From the NCBI RefSeq assembly GCF_946463545.1, contig NZ_OX296583.1, forward strand, positions 1,029,035 through 1,093,034: DNA of 64,000 nt, read 5' to 3'. How positions within the stretch are numbered: the stretch's first letter is position 1; each line of letters opens with the position of its first letter. The stretch comes from Methanothermococcus thermolithotrophicus DSM 2095. Its GTDB lineage: Archaea; AGJL01; Methanococci; Methanococcales; Methanococcaceae. The position numbers and the translations under genes were made by a program. Below the pieces are notes generated by a model. That model did no database searches. It saw nothing but the letters and a program-made list of their open reading frames with translations, and had not been told where the DNA came from. Positions 1 through 9,274 of the stretch are shown in pieces.

Positions 1-314
1 ATGTCGTCCCACATTTGTTGGATAGCAGCGTTGTTCATGAAGTGTAAGTCGTCTCCTTCTACAATGTAGTCTGTTCCAGAGAGTTTGTACGGCATTAATT
101 TTCTTTGACCGAGTGGAACACCAATGTCTGGGTTGTACATTGGGATTCCGCCTCTTTTTTCAGCAACTATTTTTTCGTTAGCTTCAACAAACTCTCTCTT
201 TCTTGCAGATTGTTGCCATCCGCCAAATGTGTAGAATTTTGTGTATTTTTCCTTTGGATCTTCTTCGAATTTTTCCTTCAATGCTTTTAAAAATAATTTT
301 TTCTCAGCTTCCAT
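1..314 (-). CDS. mcrA: Methyl-coenzyme M reductase alpha subunit, N-terminal fragment
   Basis: Only the first 104 codons are present; the gene runs off the left edge of the window. The translation starts [19 protein letters not shown] and includes [16 protein letters not shown], the recognisable start of McrA. McrA is the large catalytic subunit that binds coenzyme F430 and makes methane from methyl-CoM and CoB. The ATG at 314 follows a GAGGTGAA ribosome binding site. It is the last gene of the mcrBDCGA operon, 58 bp after mcrG. The active-site and post-translationally modified residues lie outside the window. Confidence 0.97.
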   Translation of the reverse strand, partial: MEAEKKLFLKALKEKFEEDPKEKYTKFYTFGGWQQSARKREFVEANEKIVAEKRGGIPMYNPDIGVPLGQRKLMPYKLSGTDYIVEGDDLHFMNNAAIQQMWDD

Positions 315-372
315 AAGTTCACCTCAAAAGTTTGTAAGAGGTTGTTTGTAATTCTCAGGTAGGTATGTCATT

Positions 373-1158
373 TTATAATAATTTGTCAAATACTTCGTTT
401 ACAGGCATGTATCCACCGAGTGTTCTTGCTCTGTGGATTCTTTTAACTACGGTAAGGAGCTCTTCGTCATCTCTCATTGGAACTCCATCTTTTCTGTAGA
501 TGGTTGTAATTTCTCTTAATTTTTCTTCAGGTAATGGTTCACCAACATCTACAGGTTCGTCTAATGGTCTTCCTACCTGGTCTTTTACATATACAACGTG
601 TCCTGTTTTTTCATCGTAAACGTATCTCTGGAGTGCATCGAACATTAATCCGTTTTCATCCAATCTTAATGAGTGTCCGTGAACTGTAGCTCCTCTCATA
701 CCTATTCTTGCAGGGTCAAAGAGTGATGTGTCCATGAGTACGTTTTTGGATATTTCTTCCAAGTTGCTTTCTCTCATTTCGATAACTTGTCTACCTGATA
801 AGCTACCTGTATCTACTCCTCTGAATCTCCACATGTACATTCTTGCTCTGTCGTATGGTTGAGCAGGAGCAAAGTACATGGAGTCTGCAAACTGGATGTA
901 TCTGATTCTGTGCCCTTCTTTAGCACCGCTTATAGGTTCAACTAAGTCTCTTACGTAGTCTTCAGGTAAGTCCATTTCTTCCAATGGTGGGTGGACAGTT
1001 TTGTAGTCTTCTCCAGGCTGTCTGTGGCCCATTACTTTTACCAATTCTTCGTCTGGTATTTCTCTTAATTTTTCCAATTCAAAATCAGGGTTTAAATGGT
1101 CTCTTCTGTTCTGTGCAATTTTTGTTGCACCAGGGTAGAATTGAGGCTTGTATGCCAT
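373..1158 (-). CDS. mcrG: Methyl-coenzyme M reductase gamma subunit
   Basis: The 261-residue product has the normal McrG length and starts MAYKPQFYPGATKIAQNRR. It forms the (alpha beta gamma)2 cytoplasmic enzyme with McrA and McrB and contributes residues around F430. The sequence is full length with no break, and the conserved RIRYIQFADSMYFAPAQPYD segment is visible. The gene lies between mcrC and mcrA with short spacers and a GAGGTGATT ribosome binding site, so it should be co-transcribed from the mcr promoter upstream of mcrB. Confidence 0.97.
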   Translation of the reverse strand: MAYKPQFYPGATKIAQNRRDHLNPDFELEKLREIPDEELVKVMGHRQPGEDYKTVHPPLEEMDLPEDYVRDLVEPISGAKEGHRIRYIQFADSMYFAPAQPYDRARMYMWRFRGVDTGSLSGRQVIEMRESNLEEISKNVLMDTSLFDPARIGMRGATVHGHSLRLDENGLMFDALQRYVYDEKTGHVVYVKDQVGRPLDEPVDVGEPLPEEKLREITTIYRKDGVPMRDDEELLTVVKRIHRARTLGGYMPVNEVFDKLL

Positions 1159-1168
1159 AGAATCACCT

Positions 1169-1765
1169 CTAACTTAAATATTTTTTAATTTTTTGAATTA
1201 TTTCATCAATTTTTGTTTGTGGGCTGGATTCCCCTCTTACAACCCCTGTAACGATTTCTACAATTGTACCTTCAGTTTGAGGCTCAAGAGGCATAATTTC
1301 TCTCGTTTTAATTCCAACTTTTGCGAAATCTTCCATATCTACAGGGGTTTGACAGACCACTATGGTAGGAATTTTAACATACCTTAGGAAAAGCCTTGCT
1401 TTGTAAACTATATGGCTTTTAACATTTCCGAGGTGTATGACACATAGTTTGTGTCTATTTATCTGCTCGGCTTCCTCGGGCTTAAGCCCAAATGTCGAGC
1501 CTAAGCTACCATGAGGAGCATCATGTGGAATTCCACTACCTGCATTCAATACAAGAACACTGGTTTGAATTCCTGCTTCCCTTATTCCATAGGTAATTTC
1601 ACACACTGGTTTTGTTATGTGTCTTCTCCCTGGAGACATCGCCACTACTACAACATCGTTCCTCAATCCTTCGGCGAATGTACCCCTTTGAGCAAGACCG
1701 CCACCTTCTCCCAGTCCCATGACGGCTCTGCAATCAACTATCTGTTCTTGTCTACCAACTGGCAT
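1169..1765 (-). CDS. mcrC: Methyl-coenzyme M reductase operon protein C
   Basis: The product is 198 residues if translation starts at [21 protein letters not shown] chose this start because GTGAT sits just upstream and the resulting length is what I recall for this family. An ATG at 1798 would add 11 residues and overlap mcrD by 23 bp, but it has no Shine-Dalgarno sequence. McrC is known from the literature as part of the ATP-dependent activation complex that reduces the nickel of F430 in McrABG; it is not part of the purified catalytic enzyme. The gene is third in the mcr operon. Confidence 0.93.
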   Translation of the reverse strand: MPVGRQEQIVDCRAVMGLGEGGGLAQRGTFAEGLRNDVVVVAMSPGRRHITKPVCEITYGIREAGIQTSVLVLNAGSGIPHDAPHGSLGSTFGLKPEEAEQINRHKLCVIHLGNVKSHIVYKARLFLRYVKIPTIVVCQTPVDMEDFAKVGIKTREIMPLEPQTEGTIVEIVTGVVRGESSPQTKIDEIIQKIKKYLS

Positions 1766-1775
1766 ATAATCACGC

Positions 1776-2264
1776 TTAATTTCCTGTATCAGGGTCATTT
1801 TCTTTAGGTATTACTGTTACTGATGACTGGAATTTACTTCTTGGATCTGTGATTCCAACGATCTTTTTATCTATTTCATTGACGAACTTTTCGCCATATT
1901 TTATGTAATCAGTTACCGTTGGTTTGTCTTTTAAGAACTTACCAACGCTTATTTTGTACCCGAATGGGAATAATTCCTTACATATTTCTTCTATTTTCTC
2001 TAATTCACTGTCATTTTCTAAATTTATCCAGAATCTCCCTGCCATGACTGTAAGTTCTACTGGAATGCCCTGAACAACGATTTCTTTCCTCTCCGTGTGA
2101 TTAACTGGAGCTCCTTTTGCAGGTCCGTAATAAACGGTTTTAGGTAATGATTTACCATGGATTACTATTCTCTCCACGGTATCCAGGGAGTATACTTTAT
2201 TGAGGAACTTTTCAGTAGTATTCGCTTTTAAATACCTATGGGGGAAGACTTCAATTTCTATCAT
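1776..2264 (-). CDS. mcrD: Methyl-coenzyme M reductase operon protein D
   Basis: The product is 162 residues and starts [20 protein letters not shown], typical of McrD. It is a conserved accessory protein of the mcr operon. Work on related methanococci links it to assembly or F430 delivery to McrABG, though its exact role is less settled than that of the catalytic subunits. It lies 20 bp after mcrB and ends 10 bp before the preferred mcrC start, so translation is probably coupled along the operon. No unusual residues were noticed. Confidence 0.95.
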   Translation of the reverse strand: MIEIEVFPHRYLKANTTEKFLNKVYSLDTVERIVIHGKSLPKTVYYGPAKGAPVNHTERKEIVVQGIPVELTVMAGRFWINLENDSELEKIEEICKELFPFGYKISVGKFLKDKPTVTDYIKYGEKFVNEIDKKIVGITDPRSKFQSSVTVIPKENDPDTGN

Positions 2265-2284
2265 AATATTACCTTAATTATCAA

Positions 2285-3616
2285 TTAAATTTTATCCTTA
2301 ACTTCAAGAGCTCCTTCAATTACGTATTTTAATGGCTCTCTGAATTCATCAATTGCACTGTAAACAGCACCAACTAATGCTGATGTTTTTTCAGGTGAGA
2401 ACATCTGAGTACCTGCATCTGCACACATTGCAGCACATACTGGTGGGATAGCAAATCCTTTGGAGTGTCTTGTAACTACGTGGTTTCCTGTGAAGATACC
2501 TGGACCTCCACCACCGTAGATTGAGTGTGAGAAGAAACTGAATCCTACTGCTGTACCTTCTGCTCTACCGAAGTCAGTTCCTGGTAAACCAGTTTCGTAT
2601 TCTAATATATCGTTGTAGTAGAGGATTGTTGATGCAACGTTCTGAGCAGCTCTTGCTGCACCACAGTTTACGATAACAGCTGCAACTAAACCAGCTGCTG
2701 CGTATGCGTTCCACTTAGCAACATCAGCTGGTTTGTACATTGTGAATCCTGATTCTAATGATTTGTCTTCTACAATAACTTTGTCTTCTAAAGCTCTTTC
2801 AACTACTGAAGCAACAACGGTACCTACTGTACCTTTGCTGTTTGCTTTTACGAGGTCAATTACTAAGTTGTCTGAGTTCAATCCTTGGTAAGCTAAACCT
2901 AATAAGTGCATTCTTTCGAATGAACCAATAGCGTCTCCCATTTCAAACATTGCTGTTTGTTCCATAATTGAAGCAAATGCAACAGCGTTCATGAGGTTTT
3001 TCTTTGTTGTAGCAACATAGTGGTTTACCATAATGTTTCTTAAAGCGTAACCTAAACCTTCCATGTTTGAAGGAGCTCCTAATAATGATGCAATGTTACC
3101 GCCCATGTAGTCCATAACTTGTGGGTATCTACCTACAATAGCAGCGTGTATTGTTGAACCATCGAATAAATCTACATCGAATGTTTTGATAATAGCTTCT
3201 TTTAAAGCCATTGCGGTGTTTAACATAGATACTGAGTATTCAGCAGCTACTTCCAATCTTTTGGATGGTACCTGAACTACCAACTGCTTTCCGTCGTTGA
3301 TTGCCCTGAGTTGTGTATCGTCATCAGGTGTAATTCTTAATATTTTTTCAACTTCATCCATAATAGCTTCAGCGTTTTCTACAATTGGTAAGTCCAATGT
3401 TCTTCCTGGAACTTTACAGCCTTTTCCACCGATAGCTCCTGTTTTTAATGAGTTTTCAATACCTGCTAAGTTAACAGCAACTGTTCTTTTAATGTTCTTT
3501 ACCATTGCCTTGATTGTTGGGTTGTATAACGGGCTTATAGCCTCCAATGGTACGCCATCTTCTACAAGGTTACCTTTCGCGTCGTACAAACTTATCTTAT
3601 CTTCATACTTTACCAT
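2285..3616 (-). CDS. mcrB: Methyl-coenzyme M reductase beta subunit
   Basis: The 443-residue product matches the usual McrB length with the start [17 protein letters not shown]. An in-frame GTG nine bases further upstream falls inside the AGGAGTG Shine-Dalgarno sequence and is therefore unlikely to be used. McrB binds coenzyme B and completes the catalytic core with McrA and McrG; the C-terminal region contains the glycine-rich [15 protein letters not shown] stretch lining the coenzyme B channel. It is the first gene of the operon, so its upstream region holds the promoter for all five subunit genes. Confidence 0.97.
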   Translation of the reverse strand: MVKYEDKISLYDAKGNLVEDGVPLEAISPLYNPTIKAMVKNIKRTVAVNLAGIENSLKTGAIGGKGCKVPGRTLDLPIVENAEAIMDEVEKILRITPDDDTQLRAINDGKQLVVQVPSKRLEVAAEYSVSMLNTAMALKEAIIKTFDVDLFDGSTIHAAIVGRYPQVMDYMGGNIASLLGAPSNMEGLGYALRNIMVNHYVATTKKNLMNAVAFASIMEQTAMFEMGDAIGSFERMHLLGLAYQGLNSDNLVIDLVKANSKGTVGTVVASVVERALEDKVIVEDKSLESGFTMYKPADVAKWNAYAAAGLVAAVIVNCGAARAAQNVASTILYYNDILEYETGLPGTDFGRAEGTAVGFSFFSHSIYGGGGPGIFTGNHVVTRHSKGFAIPPVCAAMCADAGTQMFSPEKTSALVGAVYSAIDEFREPLKYVIEGALEVKDKI

Positions 3617-3702
3617 AGGAACCACTCCTATCTTTTTGATATATACCCAATATACTTATTAGTATATCTATATTCAATTTTCCATTAAATTCAAATCGAA
3701 AA

Positions 3703-3717
3703 CTATATATATTGTAT
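3703..3717 (-). promoter_or_regulatory. Probable mcr operon promoter (TATA region)
   Basis: Read on the minus strand, this stretch gives a TATATATAG-type archaeal TATA box about 90 bp upstream of the mcrB start, which leaves a leader of roughly 60 nt if initiation is 25 bp downstream. A small dyad (CGAAT-AAC-ATTCG) lies immediately upstream at 3723-3735. The initiation site is inferred from spacing only. Confidence 0.5.
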
Positions 3718-3845
3718 AGTCTCGAATAACATTCGGGTTATATTGATAAATCAGGTTTATTAAATGTTTAACTGTACTTATTAACCGTGATTACATATAT
3801 TATATGTGCCTATTGCTATTTTATTGATAATTATAAGATGATACT

Positions 3846-5156
3846 ATGAATCAGAATTTTAATTATGATGTTTTTGGATCTGGTTTTGGCCACGAAGATG
3901 AATTTAATAAAAATAATAATGGTAAATCACAACTTTTAATCGATTTAAAAGGAGAACCTGGTAAAAACTGCGGTGGGTTTTGTAAATTTTGCTATTTTAG
4001 AAAAGTGAATAATCAAAATCCTGAACCATATGGCTGTAAAAACTGTACTTTTCAGATGGGCTGTGATTACTGTACCTATTCAGTAAGGGAAATTAACGGG
4101 GACTTTATACCACTGCCTTTTGCAATTCAGCAGGTTCAAAATGCTTTATTCTATGGAAAATATGAAAAAGTAAATATTACTAGTGGTGGAGATACCAGTT
4201 TTTATCCTTATTTGGAAGAGCTCTGTGAATATATTAATAATCTCGGTTTAAAGATACATCTTGGATATACCTCAGGAAAGGGATTTAAAAATATACAAAC
4301 CGCTAAAAATTTAGTGGAGTGTGGAGTAGATGAAGTTACGTTCTCTGTATTCTCTACAAACCCTGAATTAAGAAAAGAATGGATGAGTGATCCTGATCCA
4401 GAAAAATCACTGGAGTGTCTGAAGTACTTCTGTGAAAACTGTGAGGTTCATTGTGCAATTATTTTAATTCCCGGGGTAAACGATGGGGACAACTTAAAAA
4501 ACACTGTAAAAGATTTGATTGAATGGGGAGCAAATGCAGTAATTTTAATGAGATTTGCAAATAAAACAGAACATGGGCTGATTTTAGGAAATGCTCCATT
4601 GATAGAAAATATTGAGCCTCATAGTGTTGGGGAGTTTAAATCCATTGTTGAAGACTTATACAATGAGTTTGGAGACAAAATAAGAATATCTGGGACTCCA
4701 TTGTATGATCCTGTAACTAATGCACCATTTGCTATATCCTATGAAGATGATATTTTGGAAAATCTACGAAAGAAAATTAAAGCTGAAGCTACCATCATTA
4801 CTGGAAATGTGGCTTATCCATTTTTAAGCAAGATATTTGAAAACACTCCGGTCAATGTAGTTAAAGTTGATAAGGATATATCCGATTTAATTACTGGAAA
4901 GGATTTAGAAACTGTTGATTTAAAAGAACTAAAGGATACAGTGTTTATACCTCCAAACGCCTTTGTTCATGATAGACTGGCTGAAGAAATACTGAATAGG
5001 GATGGAGATAAACGAATGGTTTTAAGAGGAGTCGAGAAACTAACTTTAGACGGAGAAGTTAGTGGAATATACACTAAAGAGGAAGTTTTAGAATTTGAAA
5101 TAAATGCATTTGAAGAATTAATTGAAAAAATAAATTTCTTTGGAGCTCTAATTTAA
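3846..5156 (+). CDS. mmp10: McrA-arginine methyltransferase Mmp10 (B12-dependent radical SAM)
   Basis: The 436-residue product has a radical SAM motif with C42, C46 and C49 ([13 protein letters not shown]), followed closely by a second cysteine set C64, C67, C73 and C76. This layout, next to and divergent from mcrB, identifies methanogenesis marker protein 10, the enzyme known to C-methylate a conserved arginine of McrA. It needs S-adenosylmethionine, a [4Fe-4S] cluster and a cobamide. About 230 bp separate it from mcrB and hold promoters for both directions. The C-terminal 150 residues look like an accessory domain. The sequence is intact and the assignment is firm from context and motifs. 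Confidence 0.93.
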   Translation: MNQNFNYDVFGSGFGHEDEFNKNNNGKSQLLIDLKGEPGKNCGGFCKFCYFRKVNNQNPEPYGCKNCTFQMGCDYCTYSVREINGDFIPLPFAIQQVQNALFYGKYEKVNITSGGDTSFYPYLEELCEYINNLGLKIHLGYTSGKGFKNIQTAKNLVECGVDEVTFSVFSTNPELRKEWMSDPDPEKSLECLKYFCENCEVHCAIILIPGVNDGDNLKNTVKDLIEWGANAVILMRFANKTEHGLILGNAPLIENIEPHSVGEFKSIVEDLYNEFGDKIRISGTPLYDPVTNAPFAISYEDDILENLRKKIKAEATIITGNVAYPFLSKIFENTPVNVVKVDKDISDLITGKDLETVDLKELKDTVFIPPNAFVHDRLAEEILNRDGDKRMVLRGVEKLTLDGEVSGIYTKEEVLEFEINAFEELIEKINFFGALI

Positions 5157-5235
5157 ATTTTTAATATAACTATATTTTTTACAAAATATTATCAATTTAT
5201 TTAAATTTATAAATTAATTCGTCCAAAATAAAAAG

Positions 5236-5349
5236 TGCCGAGGGGGGGACTCGAACCCCCGACCTCTCGGTTTCCCAGGACCCAAGGATGTTACTCCTTG
5301 GGAATTTCCGTATGAGCCGAGCGCTATAACCAGCCTAAGCCACCTCGGC
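5236..5349 (-). tRNA. tRNA-Met (CAT), elongator type, with intron
   Basis: The minus strand folds as a cloverleaf with acceptor GCCGAGG/CCTCGGC, discriminator A, T arm GGGGG-TTCGAGT-CCCCC and anticodon stem CTCGG/CCGAG. The anticodon CAT is followed by one A and then by about 39 nt of extra sequence before the 3' half of the anticodon stem, the canonical 37/38 intron site cut by the archaeal bulge-helix-bulge endonuclease. The mature tRNA would be 75 nt. CCA is not encoded. I call it elongator because it lacks the initiator-type AGCGGG acceptor. Confidence 0.93.
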
Positions 5350-5389
5350 ATTTGACTCACCCTCGAGCATCCTTAAGATACTCATATCT

Positions 5390-5399
5390 CATATAAATA
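5390..5399 (-). promoter_or_regulatory. TATA box for tRNA-Met
   Basis: On the minus strand this reads TATTTATATG, an archaeal TATA box about 40 bp upstream of the tRNA-Met gene. It is back to back with the tRNA-Leu promoter. Confidence 0.5.
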
Positions 5400-5414
5400 C
5401 TTTTCGCCGAAAAG

Positions 5415-5424
5415 TTTATATATT
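5415..5424 (+). promoter_or_regulatory. TATA box for tRNA-Leu
   Basis: TTTATATATT lies about 25 bp upstream of a TGC at 5444-5446, the initiation context common for stable RNA genes in methanococci. This leaves a leader of about 45 nt before the mature tRNA-Leu 5' end. Confidence 0.6.
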
Positions 5425-5488
5425 GAAACACAAAACTACACTATGCCTTAGGAGCTCTTTTAATGGTTAAGGTTTAATAGTATGTAGG

Positions 5489-5573
5489 GCGGGGGTTGCC
5501 AAGCCTGGCCAAAGGCGCTAGGTTGAGGGCCTAGTCCCGTAGGGGTTCGAGGGTTCAAATCCCTTCCCCCGCA
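5489..5573 (+). tRNA. tRNA-Leu (GAG)
   Basis: The 85-nt cloverleaf has acceptor GCGGGGG/CCCCCGC with discriminator A, anticodon stem CTAGG/CCTAG and loop TTGAGGG, giving anticodon GAG. A long class II variable arm (TCCCGTAGGGG region) and a T arm with GGTTCAAAT support leucine. CCA is not encoded. The last 12 nt and 13 nt of downstream sequence are repeated exactly at 5679-5703. Confidence 0.95.
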
Positions 5574-5703
5574 CTAATTTTAAATAAAGTATTATTGAAA
5601 TTTTAAATGGTATATTATTCAGATATTGTGGAACGACCATATTTGGATCAAACCTTTTCTAAAGGTTTGTGTGGGATTCCTTCCCCCGCACTAATTTTAA
5701 ATA
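5562..5703 (+). repeat. Duplicated tRNA-Leu 3' end bracketing a small insert
   Basis: A 25-bp sequence beginning CCTTCCCCCGCACTAA occurs at 5562-5586 (tRNA-Leu 3' end plus flank) and again exactly at 5679-5703. The roughly 117-bp unit between the copies contains a MITE-like end (TGTGGAACGACCATA, 5627-5641) and the palindrome AAACCTTTTCTAAAGGTTT (about 5650-5668). This looks like a tRNA-end duplication left by an insertion. Confidence 0.7.
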
Positions 5704-6085
5704 TTGGCTAACTACTGCCATCGAGAAGAAGACTAATTATTTGGACAGATTTTTTATATATTTATTAATGCGCGTATTTTTATAACTATGCCATTTTTTA
5801 CACATTCTATATTAATTATTAAATTTAAACAAAGATTATCATTTTTAAATAACTTTGGCTTATTTTACTAATTTTATTATCTTTTTATGTTGTTTTAGAA
5901 TTAATTAAAATATGTTTTAATCCCACAAGGGAAAGTATAAAAACCTAAGGTTTTTATTTTAATTCAATTTAAACATATCTACTTATTAAAAATTAAATTT
6001 TTAAAAACTGAGTGTAGGCATTCTCAACGAAATCCTTATAGATTTGCCTCGATTTTGGAATAACCATAGTTTAGGGGAAGAGATC
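5704..6085. other. Intergenic region upstream of ubiX
   Basis: I see no gene here. The left part is very AT-rich. A palindrome TAAAAACC-TA-AGGTTTTTA lies near 5938-5957, and 6000-6060 holds a fragment of the palindrome-array family, including AAATC-CTTATA-GATTT and the linker-like string GATTTTGGAATAAC (6052-6065), also found in the long arrays. The fragment ends just before the ubiX ribosome binding site. Confidence 0.55.
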
Positions 6086-6655
6086 ATGGATAAAATTATT
6101 GTATGTGTTACAGGTGCAAGTGGTGCCATTTATGCAAAAAGATTTTTAGAAGTATTGAAGGAAAAAAATATAAAAACATCCCTTATAATTTCAGAATCTG
6201 CAAAAAAAATAGTAGAGCATGAATTAAAAATTGAATTGAATGAGATCATTAGTTTAGCTGATGAATACTATGAAAATAACAACTTTTTTTCTCCAGTAGC
6301 TTCGGGATCAAACAGTTTTCAGGCAGCAGTTGTAATCCCATGTTCTATGAAAACACTAGCTGCAATTTCAAATGGATACAGTGACAATCTAATAGGCAGG
6401 GTTTGTGATATAGCTTTAAAAGAACATAGAAAACTCATACTAGTCCCAAGGGAAATGCCCTTTAGTTCAATTCACCTTGAAAACATGCTTAAACTCTCAA
6501 GGTTAGGTGTTTCAATAATGCCTCCAATTCCTGGATTCTACAATGAGCCAAAAACCGTAGATGATATCGTTAATTTCGTTGTTGGAAGGATATTGGATAA
6601 CCTGGGAATAGAAAATAACCTATTTAAGAGATGGAAAACGAATGAATCTAAATAG
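6086..6655 (+). CDS. ubiX: Flavin prenyltransferase, UbiX family
   Basis: The product is 189 residues from the ATG at 6086, which follows GGGGAAGAG. An in-frame ATG at 6044 would add 14 residues encoded by repeat-like DNA and lacks a binding site. The N-terminal VTGASGAIYAKRF is the FMN-binding loop of the UbiX/Pad1 family, and PREMPFSSIHLENM is the conserved second motif. The family prenylates reduced FMN to make prenyl-FMN for UbiD-type decarboxylases. The srp54 gene follows about 100 bp downstream in the same direction, but a functional link is not evident. Confidence 0.92.
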   Translation: MDKIIVCVTGASGAIYAKRFLEVLKEKNIKTSLIISESAKKIVEHELKIELNEIISLADEYYENNNFFSPVASGSNSFQAAVVIPCSMKTLAAISNGYSDNLIGRVCDIALKEHRKLILVPREMPFSSIHLENMLKLSRLGVSIMPPIPGFYNEPKTVDDIVNFVVGRILDNLGIENNLFKRWKTNESK

Positions 6656-6755
6656 AATCTAAATGTATAGTTACAATTATATTATAAGGAGCAACTTAAA
6701 TAGTAATATTAGTGAGGAACAAAAAATACATTACGGCATTAATTTCGGTGGGAGT

Positions 6756-8108
6756 ATGCTTGAAAAATTAGGACAAAACTTATCCAATGCACTAAATAAA
6801 ATAAAAAACGCCACATTTGTAGATAAAAAACTTGTAAAGGAAGTTATCAAGGATATTCAGAAGGCCCTTATCCAATCAGACGTAAATGTTAAATTAGTAC
6901 TTAATATGAGTAAAGATATTGAAAAAAGGGCTATTGAAGAAGATATACCAAAGGGACTTTCAAAAAAAGAACATATTGTTAAGATAGTCTATGAAGAGCT
7001 CGTGAAGCTCGTAGGTGAAGAAGGGAAAAAATTAGAGATAGACCCTAATAAAAAGACTATAATATTACTTGTAGGTATTCAAGGAAGTGGTAAGACCACG
7101 AGTGCAGCAAAGTTAGCTAGATATATCCAGAAAAAAGGTTTAAAGCCTGGTTTAATTGCAGCAGATATATACAGGCCTGCAGCTTATCAACAGTTGAAAC
7201 AGTTATCTGAAAAAATCAATGTTCCACTTTATGGTGATGAGACAAAGACAAAATCTCCAATAGAAATCGCAAAAGAAGGTATTGAAAAGCTTAGAAAAGC
7301 TGATGTTTTGATAGTAGATACTGCAGGAAGGCATAAGGAGGAACAAGGACTTTTAGATGAGATGAAACAAATAAAAGAGGCTGTAAATCCAGATGAGATT
7401 ATACTTGTTATAGATGGTACATTAGGTCAACAGGCAAAGAATCAAGCAAAGGCCTTTAGAGATGCAGTTGGTGAGATAGGAAGTATTTTAGTTACTAAAT
7501 TGGATGGTTCTGCAAAGGGAGGGGGTGCCTTAAGTGCGGTGGCAGAAATAAATGCACCTATTAAGTTTATCGGTACTGGAGAAGGTGTAGATGATTTAGA
7601 ACCATTCGATCCAAAGAAGTTTATTTCAAGAATATTGGGAATGGGGGATTTGGATTCTTTAATCGAAAAAACAGAGGACTTAGTAGATGAAGATACTGAA
7701 GAAAGTATCGAGTCAATACTGAAAGGTAAATTTACATTAAATGAGCTCTACACTCAACTAGAAACTATATCAAAAATGGGACCTATGAAACAGATTATGA
7801 GTATGATACCAGGGTTTGGAGGGTCACTTCCAAAAGAAGCTGCACAATTGACGGAGAATAAGCTTAAAAAGTACAAAATAATAATGGATTCTATGACAAA
7901 AGAAGAAAAAGAGAATCCTGAGATAATTAAGGCTTCCAGAATACAGAGAATAGCCAGAGGTGCAGGTGTTAAACAGGAAGAGATTAAAGAACTGCTTAAA
8001 TATTATGCGACAACTAAAAATGCATTTAGCAATCTAAAAAGAGGAAAAATGCTTAAGATGGGGGGACCAATGGGGAAAATAATGAGGCAGTTAATGTTTA
8101 AAGAGTAA
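6756..8108 (+). CDS. srp54: Signal recognition particle 54 kDa protein
   Basis: The product is 450 residues from the ATG at 6756, preceded by GGTGGGAGT; a longer frame from 6663 would add 31 non-homologous residues. The N domain occupies about residues 1-95. The G domain carries GIQGSGKTT (108-116), DTAGRH and [10 protein letters not shown], and the methionine-rich M domain includes [15 protein letters not shown] and ends [17 protein letters not shown]54 binds 7S RNA and signal sequences and docks with FtsY for co-translational targeting. Length and motifs are normal. Confidence 0.97.
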   Translation: MLEKLGQNLSNALNKIKNATFVDKKLVKEVIKDIQKALIQSDVNVKLVLNMSKDIEKRAIEEDIPKGLSKKEHIVKIVYEELVKLVGEEGKKLEIDPNKKTIILLVGIQGSGKTTSAAKLARYIQKKGLKPGLIAADIYRPAAYQQLKQLSEKINVPLYGDETKTKSPIEIAKEGIEKLRKADVLIVDTAGRHKEEQGLLDEMKQIKEAVNPDEIILVIDGTLGQQAKNQAKAFRDAVGEIGSILVTKLDGSAKGGGALSAVAEINAPIKFIGTGEGVDDLEPFDPKKFISRILGMGDLDSLIEKTEDLVDEDTEESIESILKGKFTLNELYTQLETISKMGPMKQIMSMIPGFGGSLPKEAAQLTENKLKKYKIIMDSMTKEEKENPEIIKASRIQRIARGAGVKQEEIKELLKYYATTKNAFSNLKRGKMLKMGGPMGKIMRQLMFKE

Positions 8109-8322
8109 ATACACTATTCAAATTTATTTTATTTTATTTTTAATAAATTATAATCAAATATGTTTAAATATTAATGAATTAAATATAATTTAATGGAAAA
8201 TATTTTTTATTTGGTTGATTTATTCGTTCAATTTAATATAGTTCGTTGAGGGGAATAGATATTTTTAGTATAATATTTTTAATTTTATTTTGAGTACTAT
8301 ACATTGATATGGGGGGATAAAC

Positions 8323-8526
8323 ATGCATATAAATTCCAGAAAGGGGCGTATTTCGGATGGTTTAATGTGGGGAATAGTAACAGCTTTTATACTGATTATT
8401 TTCTCATTACTGGTAGTTCCTTTAATACCTGACCCAGAATTAAGATATTGTTATAGGGTCGTATGTATTGTATCTGCTATATTTATTGTCCCCTTAGCCC
8501 TACTGGTTGGTTTGAAAGTGAGGTAA
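8323..8526 (+). CDS. Small two-helix membrane protein, unknown function
   Basis: This 67-residue protein has a strong GGGGGGAT ribosome binding site just before the ATG. Two hydrophobic segments (about residues 14-34 and 45-63) are separated by a short polar loop containing PDPELRYCYR. The N-terminus is basic (NSRKGR), which favours a cytoplasmic start. I do not recognise a family. It stands alone between srp54 and the convergent fno gene with about 210 bp of AT-rich leader that could hold its promoter. The ribosome binding site and composition make it a likely real gene. Confidence 0.7.
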   Translation: MHINSRKGRISDGLMWGIVTAFILIIFSLLVVPLIPDPELRYCYRVVCIVSAIFIVPLALLVGLKVR

Positions 8527-8574
8527 GATAAAAAGAGATATTAGATTATGAAACAATGTGTTAAAAAGGGAAAT

Positions 8575-9249
8575 TTATTTTTCAAGCCCGGTAATTTTTA
8601 TAGCAGCTCCCTTTAACTTATATTTTATGTTCAATTGAATTAAAAGCGGTGTAATCTGTTCCATGTATTTTGACAGTTCCAACTTACCGCAATCTATGCC
8701 TCTAACACCTTCGATCTCTTCTGCTAATTCTGCAACAATCTTTTTAGCTTCTTCATCGTTTCCACAAATAAGTATATCGCATTCAACCGGATTATTTATA
8801 TCTTCCAATACTTTGGAACATACATTATGGAATGCACTTACAACCTTTGAATCTTTTAAACATTCTTGAACCATTTCGGCAACTGAGCCTTGAGGAGGAT
8901 GTACAACTCTTACTGGCTTGTCCCCAATTGCAGTTGCTAGTGGAACTCCAATAGATACAACTATTTTATCCTTTAATTCTTCTTTTAATTCTTTTAATGT
9001 AGGAATCGTATATTCGAATGGAAGTGAAACAATAACAACATCTCCTTCTTTTGCGGCATCTTTGTTGTCTAATCCTATTATGTTTTTGCAGTCTATTCCT
9101 TTTGAGGATAGTATTTCTTTTACCTTATCTGATGCTTCTTCCGCTTTTTCTTTTTTTCTTGAACCTATTATAACATCATGATTTCTGGCAAATCTCAATG
9201 CTAAACCAAATCCTTGATCTCCGGTTCCACCTAAAATAGCTATTTTCAT
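8575..9249 (-). CDS. fno: F420H2:NADP oxidoreductase
   Basis: The 224-residue product starts MKIAILGGTGDQGFGLALR, the glycine-rich NADP-binding motif of Fno/NpdG, and the start follows GGTGAAACT. The family transfers hydride between F420H2 and NADP+ to supply NADPH for biosynthesis in methanogens. The conserved VVSIGVPL and VVHPPQGSVAEM segments fit the F420-binding half. A start five residues upstream (MCGET) would overlap the binding site and is less likely. It is followed upstream, on the same strand, by the TIM-barrel gene at 9275-10102, 25 bp away, so the two are probably co-transcribed. Confidence 0.94.
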   Translation of the reverse strand: MKIAILGGTGDQGFGLALRFARNHDVIIGSRKKEKAEEASDKVKEILSSKGIDCKNIIGLDNKDAAKEGDVVIVSLPFEYTIPTLKELKEELKDKIVVSIGVPLATAIGDKPVRVVHPPQGSVAEMVQECLKDSKVVSAFHNVCSKVLEDINNPVECDILICGNDEEAKKIVAELAEEIEGVRGIDCGKLELSKYMEQITPLLIQLNIKYKLKGAAIKITGLEK

Positions 9250-9274
9250 AGTTTCACCACACACCTAATATATT

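Noticed and set aside
5679-5690. Second tRNA-Leu gene
   Set aside because: Only the terminal 12 nt of the tRNA are copied.
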